64,000 nucleotides of DNA, from assembly GCA_017429695.1 (NCBI GenBank), contig JAFROK010000052.1:1-64000 (forward strand). Direction: 5' to 3'. Each line of letters opens with the position of its first letter. The stretch's first letter is position 1. A program made the translations under genes and the position numbers. The stretch comes from Clostridia bacterium (GTDB lineage Bacteria > Bacillota > Clostridia > Christensenellales > Aristaeellaceae). The notes under the pieces are model-generated. The model did not search any database and was not told where the DNA came from. It saw only the letters and a program-made list of their open reading frames with translations. Shown here in pieces: positions 53,396 to 63,221 of the stretch.

Positions 53396-54775
53396 ATGGT
53401 ACCAGATTACAAGGCAATTCAGAAGGCAGCTGAGGGATACAAAGACGATATGGTTCGTTTCCTGCGCAAGATGATTTCCTATCCCAGCGAAAGCTGCGAG
53501 GAAAAGGAAGTCGTTGCCTGCATCAAAGCGGAAATGGAAAAGCTCGGCTATGACAAGGTCGAAGTGGACGGACTGGGCAATGTGATCGGCTGGATGGGCG
53601 AAGGGGAGAAGATCATCGCGATCGACTCCCATATCGACACGGTCGGCATCGGAAACCGGGAAAACTGGACGGCGGATCCCTATGAAGGGTATGAGACCGA
53701 CGAGATCATCTACGGCCGCGGCGGTTCCGACCAGGAAGGCGGAATGGCCAGCGCGGCTTACAGCGGCCGGATTATGAAGGACATGGGCCTGATTCCCGAA
53801 GGATATAAGCTGATGGTTGTCGGATCGGTCCAGGAAGAGGACTGCGACGGCATGTGCTGGCAGTATATTGTGAACAAGGACGGCATCCGACCTGAATTTG
53901 TCATTTCCACAGAACCCACGGACGGCGGTATCTACCGCGGACACCGGGGCCGGATGGAGATCCGGGTGGATGTAAAGGGTGTTTCCTGCCATGGCAGCGC
54001 GCCGGAGCGCGGTGACAACGCCATCTATAAAATGGCGGATATCCTGCAGAACATCCGCGCGCTGAATGCCAATGGCTGCGATGAGAATACGGAGATCAAG
54101 GGCCTGGTCAAGATGCTTGATCCGAAGTACAATCCCGAGCACTATGAGGATGCCCGGTTCCTGGGCAGGGGCACCTGCACGGTATCCCAGATCTTCTATA
54201 CTTCCCCCAGCCGCTGCGCGGTGGCGGATTCCTGCGCCATCTCCGTTGACCGCCGCATGACCGCCGGGGAAACCTGGGAAAGCTGCCTGCAGGAGATCCG
54301 GGACCTGCCGGCGGTGAAGAAGTACGGCGACGATGTCCAGGTGTCCATGTACATGTATGACCGGCCCTCCTGGACCGGAGAGGTTTATGAGACGGAGGCC
54401 TATTTCCCCACATGGATCAACCGGGAGAACGCGGCTCATGTGAAAGCGCTTGTGGATGCGCACAAGGCGCTCTTCGGTGAGAAACGCATCGGCGCGCCCA
54501 GCGCGATGAGTACCCGGGAAGGGCGGCCGCTGACGGACAAGTGGACCTTCTCCACCAACGGCGTGGCCATCCAGGGCCGGTACGGCATTCCCTGCGTGGG
54601 CTTTGGGCCCGGCGCGGAAAGCCAGGCACACGCGCCCAATGAAATCACATGGAAACAAGACCTGGTAACCTGCGCGGCGCTGTATGCGGCGGCCATCAGC
54701 CTCTATCCCGACGAGGAAAAGACCGGGGATGTGACCCAGTTCCGTGCAGGAAAAACCAATAATGATATTCAGTAA
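53396..54775 (+). CDS. ygeY: YgeY-type M20 family peptidase/hydrolase
   Basis: The 459-residue M20 metallohydrolase has the zinc ligands in [19 protein letters not shown], the Glu-Glu pair in SVQEEDCDG and STEPTDGG, and the late His in SQAHAPNE. Members hydrolyse amide bonds of N-acyl or N-carbamoyl compounds. In purine clusters YgeY is expected to cleave a ring-opened intermediate. GAAGGGAG at 53378-53385 fits ATG 53396; the frame is open to 53345. ygeW begins 15 bp downstream. Confidence 0.92.
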   Translation: MVPDYKAIQKAAEGYKDDMVRFLRKMISYPSESCEEKEVVACIKAEMEKLGYDKVEVDGLGNVIGWMGEGEKIIAIDSHIDTVGIGNRENWTADPYEGYETDEIIYGRGGSDQEGGMASAAYSGRIMKDMGLIPEGYKLMVVGSVQEEDCDGMCWQYIVNKDGIRPEFVISTEPTDGGIYRGHRGRMEIRVDVKGVSCHGSAPERGDNAIYKMADILQNIRALNANGCDENTEIKGLVKMLDPKYNPEHYEDARFLGRGTCTVSQIFYTSPSRCAVADSCAISVDRRMTAGETWESCLQEIRDLPAVKKYGDDVQVSMYMYDRPSWTGEVYETEAYFPTWINRENAAHVKALVDAHKALFGEKRIGAPSAMSTREGRPLTDKWTFSTNGVAIQGRYGIPCVGFGPGAESQAHAPNEITWKQDLVTCAALYAAAISLYPDEEKTGDVTQFRAGKTNNDIQ

Positions 54776-54790
54776 AGGAGGATAAACCCT

Positions 54791-55990
54791 ATGGGACTGA
54801 AAGTGCAAAGTTATATTGACAGACTGAACCGGCTGAAATTCAGCAATATGTATGACGGTGATTTTTTCCTGACCTGGGAAAAGACCGACGAGGAACTGGA
54901 AGCCGTATTTACGGTAGCGGACGCGCTGCGCTGCATGCGGGAAAACAATATTTCCACCAAGATTTTTGAGTCCGGCCTGGGAATCTCCCTGTTCCGCGAC
55001 AATTCCACCCGGACCCGGTTCTCGTTCGCTTCCGCCTGCAACCTGCTGGGCCTGGAGGTTCAGGACCTGGACGAGGGAAAGAGCCAGATTGCCCACGGGG
55101 AGACCGTACGGGAGACAGCCAATATGGTTTCCTTTATGGCGGACGCGATCGGCATCCGGGACGATATGTACATTGGCAAGGGCAACAAATATATGCACGA
55201 CGTGGTGAACGCCGTGACAGAGGGACACCGGCAGGGTGTGCTGGAGCAGAAACCCACGCTGGTGAACCTGCAGTGCGACATTGACCATCCGACCCAGTGC
55301 ATGGCGGACATGCTGCATGTGATTCATGAATTCGGCGGCGTGGAAAACCTGAAAGGGAAAAAGATTGCCATGACCTGGGCCTATTCTCCCAGCTATGGCA
55401 AACCGCTTTCAGTGCCCCAGGGCGTAATCGGCCTGATGACCCGCTTCGGCATGGACGTCGTGCTGGCCCATCCGGAAGGATACGAAGTGATGCCCGAGGT
55501 AGAGACAGTGGCCAGGGCAAACGCCGCAAAGAGCGGCGGCAGCTTCCGCAAGACAAACTCCATGGCGGACGCCTTCCGGGACGCGGATATCGTTTATCCC
55601 AAGAGCTGGGCGCCCTTTGCCGCAATGGAAAAGCGCACAGACCTCTACGGGAAGGGCGACACCGACGGCATCAAGGCGCTGGAAAAAGAACTGCTGGCAC
55701 AGAATGCCGAGCACAAGGACTGGTGCTGTACAGAAGAACTGATGGCCACCACCCGCGGGGGCAAGGCGCTGTACCTGCACTGCCTGCCGGCCGATATCAA
55801 CGATATCAGCTGCAAAGACGGGGAAGTGGCGGCTTCTGTGTTTGACCGGTACCGCACCCCGCTGTACAAGCAGGCCAGCTTCAAACCCTATATTATTGCC
55901 GCCATGATCTTCCTGGCAAAGGTCAGGGATCCGCAGGCAACCCTGAAAGCCCTTGAGGAGCGCGGCGTTGATCGGTTCTTCCAGAAATAA
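54791..55990 (+). CDS. ygeW: YgeW-type knotted carbamoyltransferase
   Basis: The 399-residue transcarbamylase has the carbamoyl phosphate motif STRTR at residues 72-76, DHPTQCMADML for the second substrate region and HCLPAD in the C-terminal half. YgeW proteins are knotted relatives of ornithine/aspartate carbamoyltransferase. In degradation it should run backward, splitting a ureido compound with phosphate to give carbamoyl phosphate and an amine. Carbamate kinase, encoded next, then makes ATP. AAAGGAGG precedes ATG 54791. Confidence 0.94.
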   Translation: MGLKVQSYIDRLNRLKFSNMYDGDFFLTWEKTDEELEAVFTVADALRCMRENNISTKIFESGLGISLFRDNSTRTRFSFASACNLLGLEVQDLDEGKSQIAHGETVRETANMVSFMADAIGIRDDMYIGKGNKYMHDVVNAVTEGHRQGVLEQKPTLVNLQCDIDHPTQCMADMLHVIHEFGGVENLKGKKIAMTWAYSPSYGKPLSVPQGVIGLMTRFGMDVVLAHPEGYEVMPEVETVARANAAKSGGSFRKTNSMADAFRDADIVYPKSWAPFAAMEKRTDLYGKGDTDGIKALEKELLAQNAEHKDWCCTEELMATTRGGKALYLHCLPADINDISCKDGEVAASVFDRYRTPLYKQASFKPYIIAAMIFLAKVRDPQATLKALEERGVDRFFQK

Positions 55991-56001
55991 GACGGCATAG
56001 C

Positions 56002-56037
56002 GGAAGCTTTCCGGAATTTGGTTTCCGGACGGCTTCC
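56002..56037. other. Intercistronic stem-loop before carbamate kinase
   Basis: GGAAGC (56002-56007) pairs with GCTTCC (56032-56037), enclosing a second stem TCCGGAA/TTTCCGGA. There is no T run, so it may adjust mRNA stability in the 70-base gap. Confidence 0.45.
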
Positions 56038-56060
56038 TGCCTTTATAAGGAGATTTTTCC

Positions 56061-56999
56061 ATGGGCAAAAGAATCGTGATTGCCCTTGGCGGGAACGCGC
56101 TGGGAAGCAACCTGCCGGAGCAGATGAAAGCAGTCAAAATCACAGCCAGGGCAATTGTGGACCTGATTGAAGATGGCAACGAGGTTGTGATCTGCCATGG
56201 AAACGGACCGCAGGTGGGGATGATCCAGAACGCAATGGCGGAACTGACGCGGTCCGATCCGGAAAAGTTTATTCCCTGTCCGCTGTCGGTATGCGTGGCG
56301 ATGAGCCAGGGTTATATCGGTTATGACCTGCAGAACGCCATGCGGGAGGAAATGCTGGACCGGGGCATCAGCAAAGGCGCAGCCACCGTGCTGACCCAGG
56401 TGGAGGTGGATCCGGAGGATCCGGCTTTCCTGAACCCGACGAAACCCATCGGCCCGTTTATGACCGAGGCAGAGGCTCGCATGCTGGAAAAGGAACGCGA
56501 CTACCATGTGAAGGAGGACGCGGGCCGGGGATGGCGCCGGGTGGTGGCCAGCCCCGAACCAAAGGGAATCGTTGAGATTGATACGATCCGTTCGCTGGTG
56601 GAAACCGATCATATCGTTGTTGCCTGCGGCGGAGGCGGAATACCGGTTTTCCGGACAGAAGGCCATCACCTTAAAGGCGCCGCGGCCGTGATTGACAAGG
56701 ATTTTGCGGCGGCAGTACTGGCTAAACAGCTGAATGCCGACCTGCTGATTATCCTGACAGCTGTGGAAAAGGTGGCCATCCATTTCGGCAAGCCGGACCA
56801 GCAGGAACTGGACACACTGACTGCCGAAGAGGCGAGGAAGTATATTGCAGACGGGGAGTTCGCACCCGGATCGATGCTGCCGAAAGTGGAGGCAGCGCTG
56901 TCCTTTGCGGAATCCGCCCCGGGGCGGAAAACCCTGATTACCCTGCTGGAAAAAGCCCGGGACGGGATCAACGGAAAGACCGGCACCATTATCATTTAA
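56061..56999 (+). CDS. arcC: Carbamate kinase
   Basis: The 312-residue kinase transfers phosphate from carbamoyl phosphate to ADP, releasing CO2 and ammonia. Family motifs are IALGGNALG at the N terminus, CHGNGPQVG, ACGGGGIPV, AVIDKDFAA and LTAVEKVAIHFGKP. It is complete and cytoplasmic. GGAG precedes ATG 56061. In this cluster, as for E. coli YqeA, it provides the energy-yielding step of purine fermentation with YgeW. Confidence 0.96.
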   Translation: MGKRIVIALGGNALGSNLPEQMKAVKITARAIVDLIEDGNEVVICHGNGPQVGMIQNAMAELTRSDPEKFIPCPLSVCVAMSQGYIGYDLQNAMREEMLDRGISKGAATVLTQVEVDPEDPAFLNPTKPIGPFMTEAEARMLEKERDYHVKEDAGRGWRRVVASPEPKGIVEIDTIRSLVETDHIVVACGGGGIPVFRTEGHHLKGAAAVIDKDFAAAVLAKQLNADLLIILTAVEKVAIHFGKPDQQELDTLTAEEARKYIADGEFAPGSMLPKVEAALSFAESAPGRKTLITLLEKARDGINGKTGTIII

Positions 57000-57027
57000 T
57001 TATCTTGACTACTGATCAGGGGGACCT

Positions 57028-59607
57028 ATGTCAGAATTATTTCAGTTTACAGTCAACGGCATACCGCGTGAGACAGAAGAAGACAAACCGCTGCTGCGGT
57101 ACCTGAGGGACGATCTGCATCTGCATTCCGTCAAGGACGGATGCAGTGAAGGGGCCTGCGGTACCTGCACGGTGATTGTTGACGGAAAGGCAACAAAAGC
57201 CTGTATCCTGACCACCCGGAAAGCTGCCGGGAAAACGATCCAGACGGTGGAAGGACTGAACGATTTTGAAAAAGAGGCATTTGTGTATGCCTTCGGAACC
57301 AGCGGATCGGTTCAGTGCGGCTTCTGTACACCGGGGATGGTCATGGCCGGAAAAGCATTGCTGGATCGGAATCCGAATCCTTCCGAGGAGGAAATCCGGA
57401 CAGCGTTGAAGGGAAATATCTGCCGGTGTACCGGCTACCGGAAAATCATTGACGGAATCCGGCTCACAGCATCCATCCTCCGGGGAGAGACAAAGATTGA
57501 TCCGCAGGCGGAAGCCGGGGAACGGTACGGCGTTGGGGAACGGGCATTCCGCGTTGACGTGCGGGATAAGGTGCTGGGCACCGGCAAATATCCGGATGAC
57601 ATCGAAATGGAAGGCATGCTGCATCTGTCCGCGGTGCGTTCGGAATACGCCAGGGCACGGGTGCTGTCCATCGACGCATCGGAAGCGCTGGCCATGGAAG
57701 GCGTGGCCGGTGTGCTGACGGCAAAGGATGTGCCGCATAACAAGGTGGGACATCTCCAGCAGGACTGGGATGTGATGATTGCCGAGGGCGATATCACCCG
57801 ATGCGTGGGCGATGCCATCTGCCTGGTGGCTGCGGAAAATGAAAAGATCCTGGCGGAAGCCAAAAAGAAAATCAAAATTGAATATGAGGTGCTGAAACCT
57901 GTCACATCGATTGCTGAGGCGATGGCGCCGGACGCGCCGAAGGTACACAGCAGCGGGAACCTGTGCCAGACGCGGCACGTGACCCGCGGCAACGCGGCGG
58001 CTGCCCTTGCAGAATCCGCCTATACGGTGACAAAATCCTTCAGTACGCCTTTTACCGAGCATGCATTCCTGGAGCCGGAATGCGCGGTTGCTTTCCCGTA
58101 TAAAGACGGCGTGAAAATCCTGAGTACGGACCAGGGCGTATATGATACCCGCAAAGAAACGGCGATCATGTTCGGGTGGGAACCGGAGCGGATTGTGGTT
58201 GAAAACCAGCTGGTCGGCGGCGGGTTCGGCGGAAAGGAAGACGTATCGGTTCAGCATATCGCGGCACTGGCGGCATGGATTTTCAAGCGCCCGGTGAAAG
58301 CCCGGTTCAGCCGGCAGGAATCCATCCGGTTCCATCCGAAACGGCATGCCATGGAAGGCACCTTTACCCTGGGATGCGACAAGGACGGCATCTTTACGGC
58401 GCTGGACTGTGATATCTATTTTGACACAGGCGCCTACGCGTCCCTGTGCGGACCGGTACTGGAACGGGCATGTACTCATTCCGTGGGCCCTTACTGCTAC
58501 CAGAACACGGATATCCGCGGATATGGGTACTACACCAACAATCCGCCGGCGGGCGCCTTCCGGGGCTTCGGTGTCAGCCAGAGCGAGTTTGCGCTGGAAG
58601 CCATGATTAACCTGCTGGCGGAAAAAGTCGGGATTTCCCCGTGGGAGATTCGATTCCGGAATGCCATTGAACCGGGTAAAGTGCTTCCGAACGGACAGAT
58701 TGCTGACTGTTCCACCGCCCTGAAGGAAACACTGCTGGCAGTAAAGGACGTATATGAAGCCAACCGTTCCCATGCGGGGATCGCCTGCGCTATGAAGAAT
58801 TCAGGCGTTGGCGTGGGCCTTCCGGACAAGGGACGGGCCAGGCTGGTGATTGAAAACGGGGAGTGTGTGATATACTGCGCCGCATCGGATATCGGGCAGG
58901 GCTGCCTGACGGTATTCTGCCAGGATGTGGCCCAGGCCACCGGGCTTCCGCTGTCCAGGATCCGCAACGGCAGCGGCAGCACGGAAACAGCGCCGGATTC
59001 GGGAACAACTTCCGGATCCCGGCAGACGTTGCTGTCCGGTGAAGCTGTACGGCAGGCAGCGCTGCAGCTGAACGAAGCCCTGCAGGAAGCCGACGGCGAC
59101 CTGGCGGCGCTTAACGGACGTGAATTCTATTACGAATATTTCGAACCGACCGACAAGCTTGGCGCGGACCTGCCCAATCCGAAAAGCCACATTGCCTACG
59201 GGTATGCGACGCATGTGGTGATCCTGGATGACGACGGCCGGGTAAAGGAAATCTACGCGGCGCACGATTCCGGAAAGGTGGTCAATCCGATTTCCATCCA
59301 GGGACAGATTGAGGGCGGCGTGCTGATGAGCATGGGCTATGCCCTGACTGAGGACTTCCCGCTGGAGAACGGTGTTCCGAAAGCGAAATTCGGCACGCTG
59401 GGCCTGCTGCGTGCCCCGCAGATTCCGGATATCCATGCTATCTATGTGGAGAAGGAAGAACTGCTGCCGGTTGCGTACGGTGCGAAGGGAATCGGGGAGA
59501 TTGCTGCGATTCCGACGGCACCGGCCGTCCAGGGTGCTTACTATGCACTGGACGGGATTTTCCGGACGAAACTGCCTATGGAGAATACGTGGTACCGGAA
59601 AGGGTAG
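57028..59607 (+). CDS. Fused selenium-dependent xanthine dehydrogenase (XdhD-like)
   Basis: The 859-residue protein fuses the 2Fe-2S subunit (about 1-155; CSEGACGTCTVIVDGKATKAC-type spacing, QCGFCTPG, CRCTGYR) to the molybdenum subunit (about 165-859) without a FAD domain. GGGFGGKEDVS, AFRGFGVSQSEF and YGAKGIGEIAAIP are cofactor and catalytic segments. This architecture matches selenium-dependent xanthine dehydrogenase or XdhD, whose cofactor carries a labile selenium; SelD, YqeB and MocA encoded just downstream fit. No in-frame UGA is present, so selenium would not be inserted as selenocysteine. Confidence 0.9.
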   Translation: MSELFQFTVNGIPRETEEDKPLLRYLRDDLHLHSVKDGCSEGACGTCTVIVDGKATKACILTTRKAAGKTIQTVEGLNDFEKEAFVYAFGTSGSVQCGFCTPGMVMAGKALLDRNPNPSEEEIRTALKGNICRCTGYRKIIDGIRLTASILRGETKIDPQAEAGERYGVGERAFRVDVRDKVLGTGKYPDDIEMEGMLHLSAVRSEYARARVLSIDASEALAMEGVAGVLTAKDVPHNKVGHLQQDWDVMIAEGDITRCVGDAICLVAAENEKILAEAKKKIKIEYEVLKPVTSIAEAMAPDAPKVHSSGNLCQTRHVTRGNAAAALAESAYTVTKSFSTPFTEHAFLEPECAVAFPYKDGVKILSTDQGVYDTRKETAIMFGWEPERIVVENQLVGGGFGGKEDVSVQHIAALAAWIFKRPVKARFSRQESIRFHPKRHAMEGTFTLGCDKDGIFTALDCDIYFDTGAYASLCGPVLERACTHSVGPYCYQNTDIRGYGYYTNNPPAGAFRGFGVSQSEFALEAMINLLAEKVGISPWEIRFRNAIEPGKVLPNGQIADCSTALKETLLAVKDVYEANRSHAGIACAMKNSGVGVGLPDKGRARLVIENGECVIYCAASDIGQGCLTVFCQDVAQATGLPLSRIRNGSGSTETAPDSGTTSGSRQTLLSGEAVRQAALQLNEALQEADGDLAALNGREFYYEYFEPTDKLGADLPNPKSHIAYGYATHVVILDDDGRVKEIYAAHDSGKVVNPISIQGQIEGGVLMSMGYALTEDFPLENGVPKAKFGTLGLLRAPQIPDIHAIYVEKEELLPVAYGAKGIGEIAAIPTAPAVQGAYYALDGIFRTKLPMENTWYRKG

Positions 59608-59650
59608 TGGATAGTGGTTAGTGATTAGTGATTAGTTGTTAGTTGTCAGT
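59604..59650. repeat. TTAGTGA-type tandem repeat tract
   Basis: Repeated ATAGTGGTTAGTGATTAGTG units ending in TTGTTAGTTGTCAG, between the fused XDH gene stop and the hydantoinase gene. It is the longest of three such tracts in the window. Confidence 0.7.
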
Positions 59651-59687
59651 TTGAAGAAAGCGTTGAAATATTAAATCGGAAGAGTGG

Positions 59688-61076
59688 ATGGGAACGATGA
59701 GGACGCTGGTTCGCGGGGGAATGGTTGTTACCGAGGCGGGAACTGTTTCGGGGAATATCCTGATTAAGGACGGGCGGATCCTGGGGATTACGGAAGCTCA
59801 GGATGCCGATGCGGTGATTGACGCGGCGGGAAAGATTGTGATGCCCGGTGCGGTGGATATTCACACGCATATGGACCTGGACGTCGGCATTGCCCGGGTG
59901 ATTGATGATTTCTACTCCGGCACGGCTGCAGCTGCCTGCGGTGGGACCACCACGATTGTGGACCACCTGGCCTTCGGCCCGAAGGGATGCAGTCCGTGGC
60001 ACCAGATCCGGGAATACCACCGGCTGGCGGACGGCAATGCCGCCGTGGACTACGGGTTTCACGGGGTGCTGCAGCATGTGAACGATGAAGCGCTGGATGA
60101 CATGGCCGCGATTGCCCGGGAGGAAGGAATTACCAGCTTTAAGGCATATATGACATATGACGGCCGGCTGGAGGACCTGGACCTGATGAAAGTGCTTGAA
60201 CGCGCGGCCAGGGAACATATCCTGATTGCCGTTCACTGTGAGAACCATGGAATTGTTACCTATTACCGGGAACGGTTTGTCCGGGAGGGGAAAACCCAGA
60301 CCAGGTGGCATCCTGCCAGCCGGCCTGCGGAAGCGGAAGCGGAGGCGGTGAACCGGCTGCTTTACCTGGCCCGGGCGGCCGGGGAAGCGCCGGTATATAT
60401 CGTCCATCTTTCCACCCACTCCGGGCTGGAGGAAGTGCGGAGGGCCCGGGCAGCCGGACAGATCCGTTTCGGGGTGGAAACATGCCCCCAGTACCTGCTG
60501 CTGGATGAGAAAATGTATGATGATCCGAAAGAAGGCCTGAAAGCCGTGATGGCGCCGCCGCTGCGCAGGCAGGCGGACCGGGAGGCACTCTGGGAAGCGC
60601 TGGCCGGAAACGAGCTGGATACGGTGGCCACGGATCACTGCCCCTTTACATTTGCAGAACAGAAACAGCTGGGGGCACAGGATTTCACCAAATGCCCCAG
60701 CGGTGCGCCGGGCGTTGAGGAAAGGCTGATCCTGCTGTACTCCGAAGGCGTACGAAAAGGCCGGATTACCCTGCCGCAGCTGGTGAAATATGCTTGCACG
60801 AATCCGGCCCGGGTGGCCGGGATTTATCCGAAGAAAGGCACCATCGCAGCCGGCTCGGATGCGGACCTGGTGATCCTGGATCCGGACCGGGAATGGACGA
60901 TGACGACAGGCCGGCTGCACGGGAATGCGGATTATACCTGCTATGAAGGAATGAAGATCCAGGGTGCCGTTGAACAGGTGCTGCTGCGGGGCAGGACCAT
61001 TGTCCGGGACGGCGTGTTTACCGGTGCCCGGGGAGACGGACAGTACCTGCACCGCGGAATCAGTTCGCTGGCATGA
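59688..61076 (+). CDS. hydA: Dihydropyrimidinase/hydantoinase family amidohydrolase
   Basis: The 462-residue cyclic amidase has zinc ligands in DIHTHMD, the carboxylated Lys in SFKAYMTYDG, His residues in VHCENHG and VHLSTHS and the Asp in VATDHCPF. The family opens dihydropyrimidine, hydantoin or related rings; here a reduced purine or its imidazole/pyrimidine remnant is likely, as for HyuA in purine clusters. ATG 59688 is used, with 59697 as alternative. mocA begins 11 bp after its stop. Confidence 0.9.
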   Translation: MGTMRTLVRGGMVVTEAGTVSGNILIKDGRILGITEAQDADAVIDAAGKIVMPGAVDIHTHMDLDVGIARVIDDFYSGTAAAACGGTTTIVDHLAFGPKGCSPWHQIREYHRLADGNAAVDYGFHGVLQHVNDEALDDMAAIAREEGITSFKAYMTYDGRLEDLDLMKVLERAAREHILIAVHCENHGIVTYYRERFVREGKTQTRWHPASRPAEAEAEAVNRLLYLARAAGEAPVYIVHLSTHSGLEEVRRARAAGQIRFGVETCPQYLLLDEKMYDDPKEGLKAVMAPPLRRQADREALWEALAGNELDTVATDHCPFTFAEQKQLGAQDFTKCPSGAPGVEERLILLYSEGVRKGRITLPQLVKYACTNPARVAGIYPKKGTIAAGSDADLVILDPDREWTMTTGRLHGNADYTCYEGMKIQGAVEQVLLRGRTIVRDGVFTGARGDGQYLHRGISSLA

Positions 61077-61086
61077 GGAAGACGGC

Positions 61087-61692
61087 ATGAACAGAAACAT
61101 TCAGCAGATCGGCTGTATCCTGATGGCTTCCGGTCTTTCTGTCCGGTACGGGAAGAACAAGCTTCTGGAGAAGCTGGACGGCAGGGAAATCATCCTGCAT
61201 ACGGCCGGTCGCCTTGCGGAGGCGGGAATGAAGCCGCTGGCCGTGACCCGCAGCGAAGAAGTGAAAACCCTGCTGGACCGGGAAGGAATCGCCTGCATCA
61301 TTCATAACGGACCACTCAAGAGCGATACCATCCATGAAGGCATCCGATACCTGAAACCCGATGCAGCAGGATACCTGTTTATGCCGGCGGACCAGCCGCT
61401 GATCAAGTCATCATCCCTGCAGCGAATGGCAGAACAGTTTTTCCGGAACCCGGAGCGGGCTGTGCGGCTGGCATGGGGCGATATACCCGGCAGCCCGGTG
61501 CTGTTTCCGGCCTCCTGCAGGGAAGCATTGCTGGCCTACCGGGGTGACCGGGGCGGGATGGATGTGATCCGGCAGCAGGGGATTCCCTGCGATCCTGTTC
61601 AGGCTGAATACGAATGGGAACTGTGGGACGCCGATACACCGGAGAAAATGGCAGAAATCCGGGCAATATATTCAAGGACCGGCCGATTCTGA
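61087..61692 (+). CDS. mocA: Molybdenum cofactor cytidylyltransferase, MocA/YgfJ-like
   Basis: The 201-residue nucleotidyltransferase has the MobA-like N terminus GCILMASGLSVRYGKNKLL, MPADQPLIK as the metal-binding region and GDRGGMDVIR near the end. It should attach CMP to molybdopterin to give the cytosine dinucleotide form used by xanthine dehydrogenases. ATG 61087 follows GAGGAAG. It ends the hydantoinase transcription unit before the promoter at 61700. Confidence 0.88.
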   Translation: MNRNIQQIGCILMASGLSVRYGKNKLLEKLDGREIILHTAGRLAEAGMKPLAVTRSEEVKTLLDREGIACIIHNGPLKSDTIHEGIRYLKPDAAGYLFMPADQPLIKSSSLQRMAEQFFRNPERAVRLAWGDIPGSPVLFPASCREALLAYRGDRGGMDVIRQQGIPCDPVQAEYEWELWDADTPEKMAEIRAIYSRTGRF

Positions 61693-61699
61693 CCGGCCC

Positions 61700-61728
61700 T
61701 TGACAATGACTGGCTGATATAGTATATA
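61700..61728 (+). promoter_or_regulatory. Promoter of the modE-like/selD/yqeB genes
   Basis: TTGACA (61700-61705), a 17-base spacer and TATATA (61723-61728). It gives the cofactor genes a transcription start separate from the catabolic genes. Confidence 0.75.
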
Positions 61729-61791
61729 ATTCCTATCGTTATTTTTCTTAAAACATAACGCATTGCTTTTTTACGGGAAAAGGAGAAAACC

Positions 61792-62172
61792 GTGGGTGAG
61801 GACATGAGCGGGAAACGACCTGTTACTGCCAGGGTGAAGCTGACAATCTGCACAGAAGAACGTTTTTTCGGGCCGGGCGTGTGTGAACTGCTGGAGAGAA
61901 TCCGGGAAACCGGGTCGATCCAGGCAGCTGCCGCGCGGATGGAAATGTCCTACACAAAAGCCTGGAAAATTCTGAACCGTGCCGAGGAAGAAATCGGAAC
62001 TGCGTTGATTACGCGGATGACCGGCGGAAAAAACGGCGGCAGTTCAACCCTGACGGAAGCAGGGGAAACAGCCGTGCGTGATTTCCGGGAAATTGAGGGT
62101 GAACTGTCCTCATATGCGGGCCGGCTGATGGAAACCCACTACCGCGCTTTTATGCCGGAGGAAAGGAAATAA
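61792..62172 (+). CDS. ModE N-terminal-like winged HTH regulator
   Basis: The 126-residue protein matches the DNA-binding part of ModE: ICTEERFFGPGVCELLERIRET, then GSIQAAAARMEMSYTKAWKIL as the LysR-type HTH, then GTALITRMTGGKNGGSSTLTEAG. It lacks the molybdate-binding MOP domain of full ModE, so the ligand is unknown. AAAAGGAG fits the GTG at 61792. It has its own promoter and lies five bases before selD, so it may control molybdenum/selenium cofactor genes. Confidence 0.82.
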   Translation: MGEDMSGKRPVTARVKLTICTEERFFGPGVCELLERIRETGSIQAAAARMEMSYTKAWKILNRAEEEIGTALITRMTGGKNGGSSTLTEAGETAVRDFREIEGELSSYAGRLMETHYRAFMPEERK

Positions 62173-62177
62173 CAGGA

Positions 62178-63221
62178 ATGGAAACAGAAGCAAGGCTGAC
62201 AAAACTGGCATCCTGCGCCGGATGCGGCGCCAAGGTCGGCGCGGGAACACTATCCAAACTGCTGCAAGATTTTAAAACACGGACGGATCCCCGGCTGGTT
62301 GTGGGGTTTGACAAGAGTGACGATGCCAGCGTCTATGTGGTCAACGATGAAACGGCACTGATCCAGACAGTGGATTTTTTCCCGCCGATTGTGGATGATC
62401 CATACCTTTTCGGACAGATTGCCGCCACCAACGCAATTTCGGATATCTACGCCATGGGCGGGGAACCGCGGCTGGCGCTGAATGTGCTGTGCGTGACGGA
62501 AACGATGGAAGAAGAATGGATCCGTGAAATCCTGCACGGGGGTTATGACAAAGCATACGAGGCCGGGGTGATCATTTCCGGTGGCCATACGATCCACGGC
62601 AGCGAACCGCTTTACGGCCTGGCGGTGACCGGATTTGCCAGGCCGGACAAGATCCGGAAAAACGACGCGGCAGAACCCGGTGATATGCTGATCCTGACCA
62701 AACCCCTGGGCGTCGGCATCCTGACAACCGCCGCCAAGGCCGGCATGATGACGGATGATGCCGTGATGAAACGGATTTACCAGCAGATGACCATGCTGAA
62801 CGGCGAAGCCTGCCGGATTATGCAGAAATACCGGGTGCACAGCTGTACGGATGTGACCGGATTCGGGCTGATGGGACACAGCTGCGAAATGGCCCAGGGA
62901 AGCGGGTGTACCCTTCATATCCAGACCGGCAGGATCCCGTTCCATCCGGAAGCACAGGAAATGGCGGATATGGGGCTGGTGCCGGCCGGGGCCTACCGGA
63001 ACCGGGATTTTGCTGAAAAGGCCGTGTCGCTGCGGGGAAATATCTCCAGGGCGATGCAGGATATCCTGTATGACCCGCAGACCAGCGGGGGCCTCCTGAT
63101 TGCTGTGGATGAGCGGGACGGGGAAGCCTTGCTGCGGGAACTGCAGGACCATATTCCCGATGCAGCCGGAATCGGATATGTTACAGAACGGGAAGAAAAG
63201 GAACTGATGATTGAAGCATGA
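62178..63221 (+). CDS. selD: Selenide, water dikinase
   Basis: The 347-residue enzyme makes selenophosphate from selenide and ATP. C16 and K19 in CAGCGAKVG match the essential Cys and Lys of E. coli SelD; FDKSDDASVY, TVDFFPPIVDDP, GGHTIHGSEP, TDVTGFGLMGH and DPQTSGGLL are further signatures. The catalytic position is Cys, not selenocysteine. No selA, selB or selenouridine gene is seen here. Selenophosphate is likely used for the molybdenum hydroxylase cofactor. Its stop overlaps yqeB. Confidence 0.96.
   Translation: METEARLTKLASCAGCGAKVGAGTLSKLLQDFKTRTDPRLVVGFDKSDDASVYVVNDETALIQTVDFFPPIVDDPYLFGQIAATNAISDIYAMGGEPRLALNVLCVTETMEEEWIREILHGGYDKAYEAGVIISGGHTIHGSEPLYGLAVTGFARPDKIRKNDAAEPGDMLILTKPLGVGILTTAAKAGMMTDDAVMKRIYQQMTMLNGEACRIMQKYRVHSCTDVTGFGLMGHSCEMAQGSGCTLHIQTGRIPFHPEAQEMADMGLVPAGAYRNRDFAEKAVSLRGNISRAMQDILYDPQTSGGLLIAVDERDGEALLRELQDHIPDAAGIGYVTEREEKELMIEA

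Noticed and set aside
57028..59607. Selenocysteine codon in the fused xanthine dehydrogenase
   Set aside because: The frame has no internal TGA, and the family uses a labile selenium cofactor instead.
62178..62240. Selenocysteine at the SelD catalytic position
   Set aside because: The codon is TGC (Cys), matching the non-selenoprotein form.
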